DNA of 43,138 nt from NCBI GenBank assembly GCA_947632215.1, contig CANROJ010000014.1, positions 1-43,138 on the forward strand, read 5' to 3'. The position numbers and the translations under genes are program-made. The notes under the pieces are model-generated. The model made no database searches. It saw nothing but the letters and a program-made list of their open reading frames with translations, and was not told where the DNA came from. Each line of letters starts with the position of its first letter. Position 1 is the stretch's first letter. Origin of the DNA: an uncultured Flavobacterium sp. (GTDB lineage Bacteria > Bacteroidota > Bacteroidia > Flavobacteriales > Flavobacteriaceae). Below are positions 1-8,007 of this stretch, in pieces.

Positions 1-41
1 TACTTCTATTTGTATAGGAACGTCTGCCTGTAATGCGGATG

Positions 42-71
42 CAAAAGTAGTATCTTTTTATTCTCCTACAA
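42..71 (-). promoter_or_regulatory. Bacteroidota-type promoter firing out of the left edge
   Basis: Read on the minus strand there is a -7 element TACTTTTG (plus-strand 42-49) preceded by TTG (plus-strand 69-71) with exactly 19 nt between them, matching TTG-N19-TAnnTTTG. Transcription would start near position 35 and leave the window to the left, so the gene it serves is not visible. Confidence 0.6.
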
Positions 72-191
72 ACTTTACTGAATGTTTTTTATGCTTTATT
101 TTTAATGAAAAACTTAAAAGACTAAACCTCAACAAAGTACATAATTAAAAGATTTGTTTTTAGAATCAACTTCCCAATTTATTAAACTAAA

Positions 192-233
192 AAACCCCAA
201 AACAGGTATGAACACTCAACTGTTTTGGGGTTT
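192..233 (-). terminator. Intrinsic terminator after the SUKH-like gene
   Basis: A perfect 14-bp inverted repeat (192-205 with 220-233) built around AACCCCAAAACAG has a 14-nt loop. On the minus strand it is followed by a T-rich tract, which places it as the terminator of the gene ending at 288. The stem is AT-rich at its base, so it may also act on plus-strand transcripts. Confidence 0.75.
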
Positions 234-287
234 AAACATAATTAGAACTTCTCCTTTATGTTTAATATAATATATTATTTCCTAAAC

Positions 288-878
288 TTAGAATTTCTCA
301 ACAAAATCTTGAAGTTTCGCTCCAAAAGAACTTTGAGCCTTAGCAACAATGCTATCTACAGCATCAATAGTAAGTATAGGCTTCAGCTTAGCTTCTGTAC
401 GTAACCAATCCAAATACTCTTTATTGAACTCCGTTGCATCATACTCTGCTTCATCCTCTAAAATTTCTCTATCTGGAAAACTAAATTCATCTTCAAATAT
501 AATAGGCTCCACATCATAAGCCGCAATTTGCAATAACTCACTCAGATTACTAGCAACAAGAAATATCCCTCCTTCATCACCAAAAACAACTATTGGTGCC
601 TCTTCCAATTTTCCATCTACAGCTTCTTTGATCCAAAAAGCATAAACACTTCCATTGCTATCAGCCTCTGCAAAGGGAATAAAAGCATCAACAAACTCTT
701 GCTCGTTTGAAAAATCCGCAATTAATCCAGGATCCTCATTAATTAAAAAAATAGCATTGGAATAATAGGAAGGAATGTTTTCAGATAATTGAAAGTCTAA
801 TAAACTTTTTAAATCTTTAGGTAGAGCATTTCCTCTAAATAATGCAGTAAATTCTTCTTTTACCATTGTGTTGTCCAT
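288..878 (-). CDS. SUKH/SMI1-KNR4-like protein
   Basis: This 196-residue acidic soluble protein has no signal peptide. The middle part resembles the SMI1/KNR4 (SUKH) fold: a segment around IPFAEADSNGSVYAFW, then an acidic strand PIVVFGDEGG, then VASNLSELLQ. That is the usual order of the family's core strand, glycine turn and final helix. SUKH proteins are often immunity proteins to polymorphic toxins, but many in Bacteroidota stand alone. No toxin gene lies next to it here, so an immunity role is not shown. The reading frame can be extended upstream to a GTG at 965, but the ATG at 876-878 (MDNTMVKEEF) gives a more natural N-terminus. A second ATG lies four codons later. It is followed by its own terminator and looks monocistronic. 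Confidence 0.65.
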   Translation of the reverse strand: MDNTMVKEEFTALFRGNALPKDLKSLLDFQLSENIPSYYSNAIFLINEDPGLIADFSNEQEFVDAFIPFAEADSNGSVYAFWIKEAVDGKLEEAPIVVFGDEGGIFLVASNLSELLQIAAYDVEPIIFEDEFSFPDREILEDEAEYDATEFNKEYLDWLRTEAKLKPILTIDAVDSIVAKAQSSFGAKLQDFVEKF

Positions 879-1177
879 TTTAGCCAAACTACAGGCTTTA
901 TAATTTTTAAATTTAACAAATCGAGATCGTACTATAATAAGTATAAACTTATTAGCTATTTCCACATTAAAGGTATAATAAAAAGACTAATAATAAACAT
1001 CTTCTTATACATACAATTGTATTTTACTTTACTGAGTACTAAAATAGAATACAATATTAATAAAAAAATATAGATTTAAAAAAACTATCATTTGTTTTTA
1101 TTTCCTTTGTCTGTAAATAAAGTAATGTCACCCATAGATTAACAATCAACCCATTACATCTTAAACATCTCGAATAA

Positions 1178-1591
1178 ATGGCAAAAACCAATCATCTTCA
1201 TCTAGCTTGTGCATTAATTACTAATGAATATAACGAAATGCTAATTGTGAAAAAACAAAATACAGAGGTTTTTATTATGCCTGGAGGCAAAATTGAACAC
1301 GGTGAAACTCCTGAACAAGCGCTGCAAAGAGAACTATTAGAAGAAATTAAAACATCAATTAACCTACAACAAATGACACTATTAGGGCACCACACTACCA
1401 TAGCGTCAAATGAAAAAAACACTCAAGTAACTGCAAGAATTTTTCATATTAAACTGGCTAAAACACAGATAAAGGTCGCTAATGAAATACAAGAAGCTTT
1501 TTGGATGAATTATCAAGATTACACCAAATACACTCTTGCTAACCTATTAAAAGAATTCTCTCTGCCAATATGGCTAAAAATGCAAGTATAA
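1178..1591 (+). CDS. Nudix hydrolase, MutT-like
   Basis: This 137-residue single-domain Nudix protein would hydrolyse a nucleoside diphosphate linked to another moiety; the substrate cannot be told from sequence. The Nudix box starts at the glycine of PGGKIEHGE and runs through RELLEEI, keeping the glutamates that bind divalent metal. The usual glycine near the end of the box (consensus EExGU) is replaced by lysine (EEIKT). The length is typical of small MutT-like enzymes. The start is ATG at 1178, in a region with no other plausible start. The gene converges on the PhnA-domain gene, and the two share a bidirectional terminator. No partner gene suggests a pathway. Confidence 0.85.
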   Translation: MAKTNHLHLACALITNEYNEMLIVKKQNTEVFIMPGGKIEHGETPEQALQRELLEEIKTSINLQQMTLLGHHTTIASNEKNTQVTARIFHIKLAKTQIKVANEIQEAFWMNYQDYTKYTLANLLKEFSLPIWLKMQV

Positions 1592-1622
1592 AAAAAGCCT
1601 CTATGTTAGAGGCCTTTTTAAA
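1591..1622. terminator. Bidirectional terminator between convergent genes
   Basis: A hairpin with arms GCCTCT (1597-1602) and AGAGGC (1608-1613) is extended by A/T pairs, with an A-run before it and a T-run after it. It therefore works for the Nudix gene on plus and the PhnA-domain gene on minus. Confidence 0.85.
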
Positions 1623-1625
1623 TTC

Positions 1626-2207
1626 TTAGGATTGTTTTTTCACAAATTTTGTCAAGATAACAATTGTCTGTCCGTCAACCTTACCTTCTATTTGTTCTAT
1701 ATTATCATGTACGAGTCTAATATTACGAACTGCCGTACCAATTTTTGCATTTAAAGAAGATCCCTTTACATCTAAATCTTTAATTAAAGTAACAGTATCA
1801 CCAGTAACTAAAATATTTCCATTACAATCTTTGTGCAATTCTACAGAGCCATCACCAGTGTGATCTCCACTTAATTTTGCAAACTCTAATAATTGATCAT
1901 CTAAATATAACATATCTAAACTATCGGCTGCCCAACTTTCGTGTCTAAAGCGATTTAACATTCTCCAAGCTACAACTTGAACTGCAGGAAACTCACTCCA
2001 CATAGATGTTGTTAAACACTGCCAGTGATCACTATCGAGTTCTTGTCTTTTCTCAATTTGAGCTAAACATACTTCACAGGCCAAAATTTCCCTATCTGCA
2101 TCATTTGAGGCCGCAGGTGGTACTTCATAAACTTTTAACTGTTCTACAGCATCACATAACTCACACCTGTTCGCGCTTCTTGCTTTTAATTCTGCTTCGG
2201 TCTTCAT
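1626..2207 (-). CDS. PhnA-domain zinc-ribbon protein (YjdM-like)
   Basis: This is a 193-residue cytoplasmic protein. The N-terminus carries two CxxC pairs (residues 15-18 and 44-47) forming a zinc ribbon. The C-terminal third (from HKDCNGN to the end) is the PhnA domain, with the typical LVTGDTVTLIKDLDVKG stretch. Despite its historic name, the PhnA/YjdM family lies outside the C-P lyase core, and its role is unclear. No phosphonate genes are nearby. The protein is longer than the E. coli version (about 110 residues) because a tryptophan-rich middle segment (around residues 55-100) is inserted, as in many Bacteroidota homologues. It starts at ATG 2207 and ends at the shared terminator. Confidence 0.8.
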   Translation of the reverse strand: MKTEAELKARSANRCELCDAVEQLKVYEVPPAASNDADREILACEVCLAQIEKRQELDSDHWQCLTTSMWSEFPAVQVVAWRMLNRFRHESWAADSLDMLYLDDQLLEFAKLSGDHTGDGSVELHKDCNGNILVTGDTVTLIKDLDVKGSSLNAKIGTAVRNIRLVHDNIEQIEGKVDGQTIVILTKFVKKQS

Positions 2208-2347
2208 AATTTCAATTAAATAGATAATAATAGTGTAAATATAAACTTAAATAATCGATTCCTAAAAAAATATGCCTTTATACACCTACAAAGCTTCATT
2301 ACAGGACTATAGCTAAATTACTAAAAAGTCTTATTAAATAGGAATTA

Positions 2348-2384
2348 AAAAAAGGTATGAAACATTATGTTCCATACCTTTTTT
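2348..2384. terminator. Orphan bidirectional terminator
   Basis: The arms AAAAAAGGTATG (2348-2359) and CATACCTTTTTT (2373-2384) pair perfectly. After one A/C mismatch the stem continues with AACA/TGTT around a 3-nt loop, giving a stem of about 17 bp. A/T tracts on both sides make it symmetrical. It lies between divergent genes, so no recognised coding gene ends here. Confidence 0.75.
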
Positions 2385-2704
2385 AATTGCATTAAGCTTT
2401 AACAGATTATTACAAATTAATATAATATTTTTAAATTAACAAAATATAATTGCACTTGCTTACTCACTATTCAATAATGAACACTTATTTAATAGTTATA
2501 ATAACCATATACTCTATTTTTAAACAAATAAAGGTATTTACCCTATGAAATTATAAAATACCCTATTCAATCCGCTTCAGTATTACTAGTTAATTACTAA
2601 AAACGCCATAAAATATACTTAGTCAATACTAAGAACATTAATAAACACCTGAAGAAATTACCCAATACAAACTCAAAAGAAAGAAAAAACATAAAATAGA
2701 AGAA

Positions 2705-2734
2705 CTTATAAAGCTATAATTAGCATTAAATTTG
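2705..2734 (+). promoter_or_regulatory. Possible MFS gene promoter (-7 element only)
   Basis: TAAATTTG at 2727-2734 matches TAnnTTTG and lies about 85 nt before the MFS start. No TTG is present at the expected upstream distance, so support is weak. Confidence 0.35.
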
Positions 2735-2822
2735 TCGCACTCTAACAAAATATATAAAATTGAAAAATATTTTTATTTCATTTTACAATCTAGATCCCCT
2801 AAATTTATAAGCGATGCTTTTT

Positions 2823-4007
2823 ATGAAAAAACATTTACCTAGACTTGCGGTGTGTATTCTATTCTTCTTCTTTGGTGGTATTTCGGCCTCCTGGGCATCA
2901 AGAATCCCTACAATAAAAGATAGCTTTGCTGTCAATGACTCCGCCTGGGGTTTTGTTTTACTATTTATTTCCATTGGCACTCTTATTTCTTTACCATTTG
3001 CAGGAAAAACAATTCAACTAATGGGAAGCAAGAAAGCAACTAGCTATTTTTTACTTTGTTATTTTATCCTGCTAATAGGCATCGGATATTGGGATAGCCT
3101 TTGGCAACTTAAATTCAACCTTGTTTTATTTGGCATATGTAGTAACTTAACAAACATTGCCATTAACACTCAAGCTATCAACGTATCTAAGAATTACAAA
3201 GGGCAGATTATTGGTTCTTTTCATGGTACATGGAGTATTGGAGGTTTTGCAGCTTCTTGGCTAGGAGCAGAAATGATTAGTAAACAAATACCCACCTTGG
3301 AACATTTTGCTTTTTACTCATCTATAGGTATTATCGCTACAATAATATTTTTAAGATATTTAATAAAAGATGCTCCAAAAGCAAATGACAATCTAGAAAA
3401 TAAAAAAACATTATCTACCTCTAAGAAAAAAAGCTTTACTCTACCAGATAAAAACCTAGTATTACTAGGGCTTTTATCATTTTTTGCAATGCTTGCCGAA
3501 GGTACTATGACCGATTGGTCTAGTGAATATATGAAACACATCGTAATAGCTCCTATTGAATTAGTTGGATATGGTTTAACTGCCTACATGTTTGCTATGG
3601 CAAGTGGCAGATTTTTATCCGATTACACGGTGCGTAAATATGGAGAACAAAAAACTTTGATGATTTGCGGTATACTTCTTTGGATTGGTTTAACCACTTG
3701 TGTAATTTATCCAAGTGTATACACAACAATTATCTCTTTTATGATTGTAGGATTAGGTGTCTCTGCGATTGTACCTATGGCATATAACCTCGCTGGTAAC
3801 AATGAACGAACTCCACCTCAACAAGCCTTAACGCTCGTAACTAGCATTGGGTTTCTAGGTTTCTTTTTGGGACCTCCGGTAATAGGATTTATTGCGCAGA
3901 TTTACTCATTGAAACTAGCCTTTGCAATTGTAGCTGTCTTTGGAATAGCTATATCTATTGTAAGCCGATTTATTCAAATCGAAACAAAATCCATCGAGAT
4001 TTCTTAG
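2823..4007 (+). CDS. MFS transporter, YbjJ-like
   Basis: This 394-residue inner-membrane protein has about 12 hydrophobic segments and is a major facilitator superfamily member. The N-terminal GGISASWASRIPTIKDSF segment and the first-loop pattern resemble the YbjJ/MosC-like subgroup of MFS proteins. The substrate is unknown. A lysine-rich cytoplasmic loop (near residues 185-210) separates the two six-helix halves. Two start codons are in frame: ATG at 2814 and ATG at 2823. I prefer 2823, because it gives the standard MKKHLPRLAV N-terminus leading into the first helix. The gene is monocistronic, with a terminator directly after it, and is convergent with the DUF2752 gene. Confidence 0.8.
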   Translation: MKKHLPRLAVCILFFFFGGISASWASRIPTIKDSFAVNDSAWGFVLLFISIGTLISLPFAGKTIQLMGSKKATSYFLLCYFILLIGIGYWDSLWQLKFNLVLFGICSNLTNIAINTQAINVSKNYKGQIIGSFHGTWSIGGFAASWLGAEMISKQIPTLEHFAFYSSIGIIATIIFLRYLIKDAPKANDNLENKKTLSTSKKKSFTLPDKNLVLLGLLSFFAMLAEGTMTDWSSEYMKHIVIAPIELVGYGLTAYMFAMASGRFLSDYTVRKYGEQKTLMICGILLWIGLTTCVIYPSVYTTIISFMIVGLGVSAIVPMAYNLAGNNERTPPQQALTLVTSIGFLGFFLGPPVIGFIAQIYSLKLAFAIVAVFGIAISIVSRFIQIETKSIEIS

Positions 4008-4042
4008 ATCCAATTTAGGCTAAACTTATTGCCAATATCCTT

Positions 4043-4086
4043 ATAATAAAGAAAGCCTTACTAAAAAGTAAGGCTTTCTTTATTAT
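4043..4086. terminator. Bidirectional terminator, MFS / DUF2752
   Basis: A perfect 19-bp inverted repeat (4043-4061 with 4068-4086), core AAAGCCTTAC, has a 6-nt loop and A/T ends. It serves the MFS gene (plus) and the DUF2752 gene (minus). Confidence 0.85.
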
Positions 4087-4139
4087 ATATTAATACATGT
4101 AATAATACTAAACAATAAGCTTTTAAAAAATCCCTAGTA

Positions 4140-4511
4140 TCAAATATTGCGAAAAACACAAAAAGATAACACTAATAAGATAAAAAAATAACCAGCCCAA
4201 GTTGGCATTGCGTATTTGACTAAAAAAGAATCATTTTTAACCAAATAAACTTCCATTAAAGCAACATATAAGTAAAGTAAAACTCCCAAATAAATAAATA
4301 TAAGAGCATTATACTCTAAAGCGAGCCTTATATTACCAGCAAATAGACTAGAAACAGCTCTTTGCGCTCCGCATCCTGGACATAAAAGATTGGTTTTTGT
4401 ATAAAAACTACACGCTATTGCTATGCCTTTATTTAGAAAAAATCTTATATATCCCCAGCTAACTAAGATTACTAATAATAAATAACTCCCTCGACATAGG
4501 GTATTATACAT
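4140..4511 (-). CDS. DUF2752 membrane protein
   Basis: This 123-residue protein has three hydrophobic segments (about residues 8-28, 68-88 and 100-120). The DUF2752 hallmark is present: the CPGCGAQRA motif near residue 45, with two cysteines two apart, followed by a conserved arginine. The family's function is unknown; the CxxC could bind metal or be redox-active. It lies 4 bp downstream of the CD225-like gene, so the two form a translationally close pair. In Bacteroidota these two families often sit side by side (established association, from memory), which suggests a joint membrane role. Confidence 0.8.
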   Translation of the reverse strand: MYNTLCRGSYLLLVILVSWGYIRFFLNKGIAIACSFYTKTNLLCPGCGAQRAVSSLFAGNIRLALEYNALIFIYLGVLLYLYVALMEVYLVKNDSFLVKYAMPTWAGYFFILLVLSFCVFRNI

Positions 4512-4515
4512 TCAC

Positions 4516-4866
4516 TTAGTTATTTTGAGCTTCGTCTAAAGCTGCCTTAAACTCTTCTACAAAAGCTTCCCATCCTCCAGCTTGTTGAATAGTATAATAG
4601 GTATATACATAAGTAGCAATTGAGATAACTATAGCTACAATTGCCAATATTTTAGCATTCTTAGCAGCCGATAAACTACCTTTATAATCCCCTTTCTTAA
4701 ACTTTGAAGAAGATTGACTAGACATTACAATAGCAATTATACCAATAATAAAGCCCGAACACATGTAAGAACATAAACTTACAATAGTTGCTACGATAGA
4801 AAGTGCCAAATAATTGTTTGGCTTCTGTTTGAATTCCTCTTTAGATTCAAAATTATTTATATCCAT
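4516..4866 (-). CDS. CD225/dispanin-like two-helix membrane protein
   Basis: This 116-residue protein has two hydrophobic segments (about residues 19-48 and 72-92) joined by a short basic loop containing KKGDYKGSLSAAKNAK. That layout matches bacterial CD225/dispanin-like proteins, called CCC-motif membrane proteins in flavobacteria. Here the cysteine cluster is reduced to SLCSYMCSG in the first helix. The C-terminus is acidic and soluble. Function is unknown. It is the first gene of a pair with DUF2752. It lies 86 bp downstream of sbcC on the same strand, so read-through from sbcDC is possible, although no promoter is obvious in the gap. Confidence 0.65.
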   Translation of the reverse strand: MDINNFESKEEFKQKPNNYLALSIVATIVSLCSYMCSGFIIGIIAIVMSSQSSSKFKKGDYKGSLSAAKNAKILAIVAIVISIATYVYTYYTIQQAGGWEAFVEEFKAALDEAQNN

Positions 4867-4952
4867 ATTAGATTTTTTTTACGAATATATGAAAAAAATA
4901 TTATACAACTATTGATTTAATACGATAACCAGCTATAGTGTTTCTTAATATT

Positions 4953-7900
4953 TTAACCTGGTTTAACAATTGAACTTACTCCTTGTTCACTTTTTTGAAT
5001 GGTCAAAGAAGTTGGAATAAGATCCTGAAGTTCATCCACATGGGAAATGATACCTACAAGGCGTCCTTCCTTTTGTAAATTCTGCAGAGTTTCAAAAACA
5101 GTCTGGACAGATTCACTATCTTGAGTACCAAATCCTTCATCAATAAAAAAGAAGTTCTTATTGCTCTTTGATAGGCTCTGAACACTTTCAGCTAAAGCTA
5201 AAGCTAAAGACAGAGATACTTGAAAAATCTGACCTCCAGAAAGTGTTTTTACACTTCTGGGTTTACCATCATTTAAATAGTCTATTATCTCAAAGTCATT
5301 TGCAGCATTTAACTGTAGACTTAACTGATTATTAGTTAATCGGTGAAAACGCACATTTGCCATGTTACATAGATTTTTCAAATAAATACTTGATACATAA
5401 TTAACAAAACCTGCCCCCTTAAACATATTATCTAATATATGTATATTCTTCAATCGAACTTCTAATGCTTGATAAGCTTGGGTTAACTCAATTTTTAAAG
5501 CATACTGTTTCTCAAGTCTAGCCTTTTCAGCTTTTAAAATCGCACAATATGCCAATTTTTCTTTTAATGCTAAATCTAAATTGCCCACCAAAGTTTGCTT
5601 TTGTTCAAAAGCCTCAAAATCAAAATCACCTTCTGGTAATTTTTCTTTTAAGGACTTTATACTTGATCTGAGAAGCCCAATACTAAGTTCAAAAGCACTA
5701 ATAGATTCTCGTAAAGTGGCAGTAGATAAATTCCAATCAAGGACTTCTTTTACTTGACTAATTTCCAATAAATTATGCTTATCTAATAACTTACTTAGTT
5801 CTTTTTGATAGATCTGTCCTTGTTGTTGTAAAACCTCAATATCTTTGTCTACAGTTGTAATCTGCATCTGTATTCCAGCCATTTGAACTGCTATATCTTT
5901 ACTGTCCTGGCTTAATTGATTGTAATTAAAAGAAATCTGTTCTACCTCTTTATTTTTCTCATTACTGATTAATGCAATTTCGTGCTGCTGTAAATGGAGA
6001 TAATCGTTTAAATCTACTAGTTTAATCTGTTCTTTCTTACTATTGACATCACTGCTTACTTGGGCATATTGTATTTGTATCTGAGCTAATAATTCTACAA
6101 AACGATCTAGAGCCTCTTTGGCTTTTTCCCCTTGCTCCAAAAATTGTCTCAACTCTTTTTCTAAAACAATTATTTCAGCATTAATCTTACTTACTTTTTG
6201 CTTAAAACTTAGAAAACTATCAACATCAGCTTTACAAATAGATTGCCATAGATAACTTTTTAAATTCTTATCTAAGTCTTGCTTAATTTTTTCTAAAGCG
6301 ATATTCTCATTATTCAAATTACCTAGCAATAAATCTTTCTTTCCGAATAAAGTGAGCACGCTACTATGCTTATCGTTCAAAAGAGCCCATTGCTGTTTTA
6401 ATTGAGCTATTTTACCTTCTTTTTCTTTAGCTTGCCCTACTACAGCATCATTTGAACCAGTTACGATTGATGGATGTTCTAAAGCTCCACACAAGGGACA
6501 TGGTTGACCTTGAACTAATTCTTTACTATATTTTTCCAGCTGTTGGGCTACCCGTATATGTCTTAAGTGCTCTTCACTCTGATTCAGATCTTTTTCTATC
6601 TTGAACTTTTGTTGCTCAAAGATTTGATTCCAATTAACAATAGAAACGACTCCAAAGCTATCCAACGAAATATCAACTTGTTTAATCTGCTGCTGTAAGA
6701 CATCTATTTTATTTTCGTACTGGGATTTAAGTTGATTTAAATGAGTGCTTGTAGTAAACCAATTCTCCATTTGCAATAAAGTATGCGAATCGATTATAGC
6801 TTTCTTACGCTGTTCTAAAACAGAGAGTTGATTGCTGTATTGTTTTCTTAAAGTATCTAGATCTATTTTCCCTTGATTTATTTGAGCTTTGCCATTTTCC
6901 ATGCGTGACTCTAAAGCCTTTTGAACAGCTATGGCTTTACCTAAATGCTGAACAACCTCTAGCTCTTGTACTTGCGCTTTTAAAGTATCTATATTTAGGT
7001 ATTCTTTAGAAGCAGTATCTAATTTAGCTTGAATCTGCTGGGCTTTATTATTTAAATCTACCAACTGCAACTTAGCTTGATTTTCTAGTATTACTTTACT
7101 CTCTAAAGAACTTGAATTACCTTGTATTTGCGAGAGAAGCAGGCTAAAATCCTTACTTATTTGTTCATATAACTCTAATTGTTTTTTCTGCTTAATAATA
7201 GCAGGCTCTTGGATTTCAAGTTCTTTAAAGGAATTAATATTATTCTCTAACTCTATAATATCTTCTCGTATACTCTTCAAATGTTGAAAAACTTCTTGCT
7301 GCTCCTTATAATCTTTATTTAATTGAGCTACTTCTTTATCCCCTTGAAGTAAGAGAACCTCTTTTTCTTTAATTAAAGAAGGTGTAATATCTGTAAAGCC
7401 CTGTAATTGACCATTCAAATTATCGAACTCACTTTTAGTTGTGGCAAATATTTTTTTCACCTTAGTAGAAAGATCAAAACGATCAAGACCAAAAATCTCT
7501 TGCATCATTTTTGTTCTATCCTTTCCACCAAGTTCAATAAACTCCTTAAACTTACCTTGAGGAATAATTATTGTTCGCTTAAAATTTTCATAACTAAGAC
7601 CTATTACCTGTACAATATCTAAAGCCGGTTGAGGCAACCACTGTTGATCTTCCCATTTATATAAAATAGCCTCCACACGCTTTACCTCATCAAAACGCTT
7701 TGCATTTCTTTTAAAACTCCTATAGACACGGTATTTTTGATCTTCAAAATTATAAAACTCAAAATCTACCACACTTAGGTTGGATCGTAGATTCATCATA
7801 TTATATGCTCGATTATCCCTCGCATTTAATCTTTCACTTTCACCATATAATGCAAAAGTCATAGCTTCGATAATAGAAGACTTTCCAGAACCTACTTTCC

Positions 7901-8003
7901 CAAATATTCCAAACAGGCCTGTTTGAGTTAAAGTTGTAAAATCAATTACTTGTTCATCTTGATAGGAGTATAACCCCTGTAAGGTTAACTTTACTGGTAT
8001 CAT
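4953..8003 (-). CDS. sbcC: SbcC, ATPase subunit of the SbcCD nuclease
   Basis: This 1016-residue SMC-like ATPase works with SbcD to open and cut hairpin and protein-blocked DNA ends. Walker A is GKVGSGKS at residues 35-42. A long coiled coil runs from about 190 to 500, where the zinc hook CPLC (502-505) makes the dimer apex, and the coil returns to about 850. The C-terminal head has the ABC signature LSGGQ and Walker B FFFIDEGFGT. All catalytic motifs are intact and the length is normal for the family. It lies 4 bp after sbcD, so the two are clearly co-transcribed. Glutamine-rich coils are typical and not a sign of disorder here. Confidence 0.96.
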   Translation of the reverse strand: MIPVKLTLQGLYSYQDEQVIDFTTLTQTGLFGIFGKVGSGKSSIIEAMTFALYGESERLNARDNRAYNMMNLRSNLSVVDFEFYNFEDQKYRVYRSFKRNAKRFDEVKRVEAILYKWEDQQWLPQPALDIVQVIGLSYENFKRTIIIPQGKFKEFIELGGKDRTKMMQEIFGLDRFDLSTKVKKIFATTKSEFDNLNGQLQGFTDITPSLIKEKEVLLLQGDKEVAQLNKDYKEQQEVFQHLKSIREDIIELENNINSFKELEIQEPAIIKQKKQLELYEQISKDFSLLLSQIQGNSSSLESKVILENQAKLQLVDLNNKAQQIQAKLDTASKEYLNIDTLKAQVQELEVVQHLGKAIAVQKALESRMENGKAQINQGKIDLDTLRKQYSNQLSVLEQRKKAIIDSHTLLQMENWFTTSTHLNQLKSQYENKIDVLQQQIKQVDISLDSFGVVSIVNWNQIFEQQKFKIEKDLNQSEEHLRHIRVAQQLEKYSKELVQGQPCPLCGALEHPSIVTGSNDAVVGQAKEKEGKIAQLKQQWALLNDKHSSVLTLFGKKDLLLGNLNNENIALEKIKQDLDKNLKSYLWQSICKADVDSFLSFKQKVSKINAEIIVLEKELRQFLEQGEKAKEALDRFVELLAQIQIQYAQVSSDVNSKKEQIKLVDLNDYLHLQQHEIALISNEKNKEVEQISFNYNQLSQDSKDIAVQMAGIQMQITTVDKDIEVLQQQGQIYQKELSKLLDKHNLLEISQVKEVLDWNLSTATLRESISAFELSIGLLRSSIKSLKEKLPEGDFDFEAFEQKQTLVGNLDLALKEKLAYCAILKAEKARLEKQYALKIELTQAYQALEVRLKNIHILDNMFKGAGFVNYVSSIYLKNLCNMANVRFHRLTNNQLSLQLNAANDFEIIDYLNDGKPRSVKTLSGGQIFQVSLSLALALAESVQSLSKSNKNFFFIDEGFGTQDSESVQTVFETLQNLQKEGRLVGIISHVDELQDLIPTSLTIQKSEQGVSSIVKPG

Positions 8004-8007
8004 ACTT

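Larger units (their letters stand above)
2208..2813. other. 606-bp divergent intergenic region with an orphan terminator
   Basis: This stretch separates the divergent PhnA-domain and MFS genes. It is extremely AT-rich and holds no open frame longer than about 20 codons that looks coding. Two elements are visible: a strong hairpin terminator at 2348-2384 that belongs to neither neighbour, and a possible -7 element for the MFS gene at 2727-2734. The rest shows nothing I can interpret and may be decayed gene remnants. Confidence 0.6.

Noticed and set aside
1626..2207. Phosphonate breakdown from the PhnA name
   Set aside because: This is the zinc-ribbon PhnA/YjdM family, not phosphonoacetate hydrolase, and no phosphonate genes are nearby.
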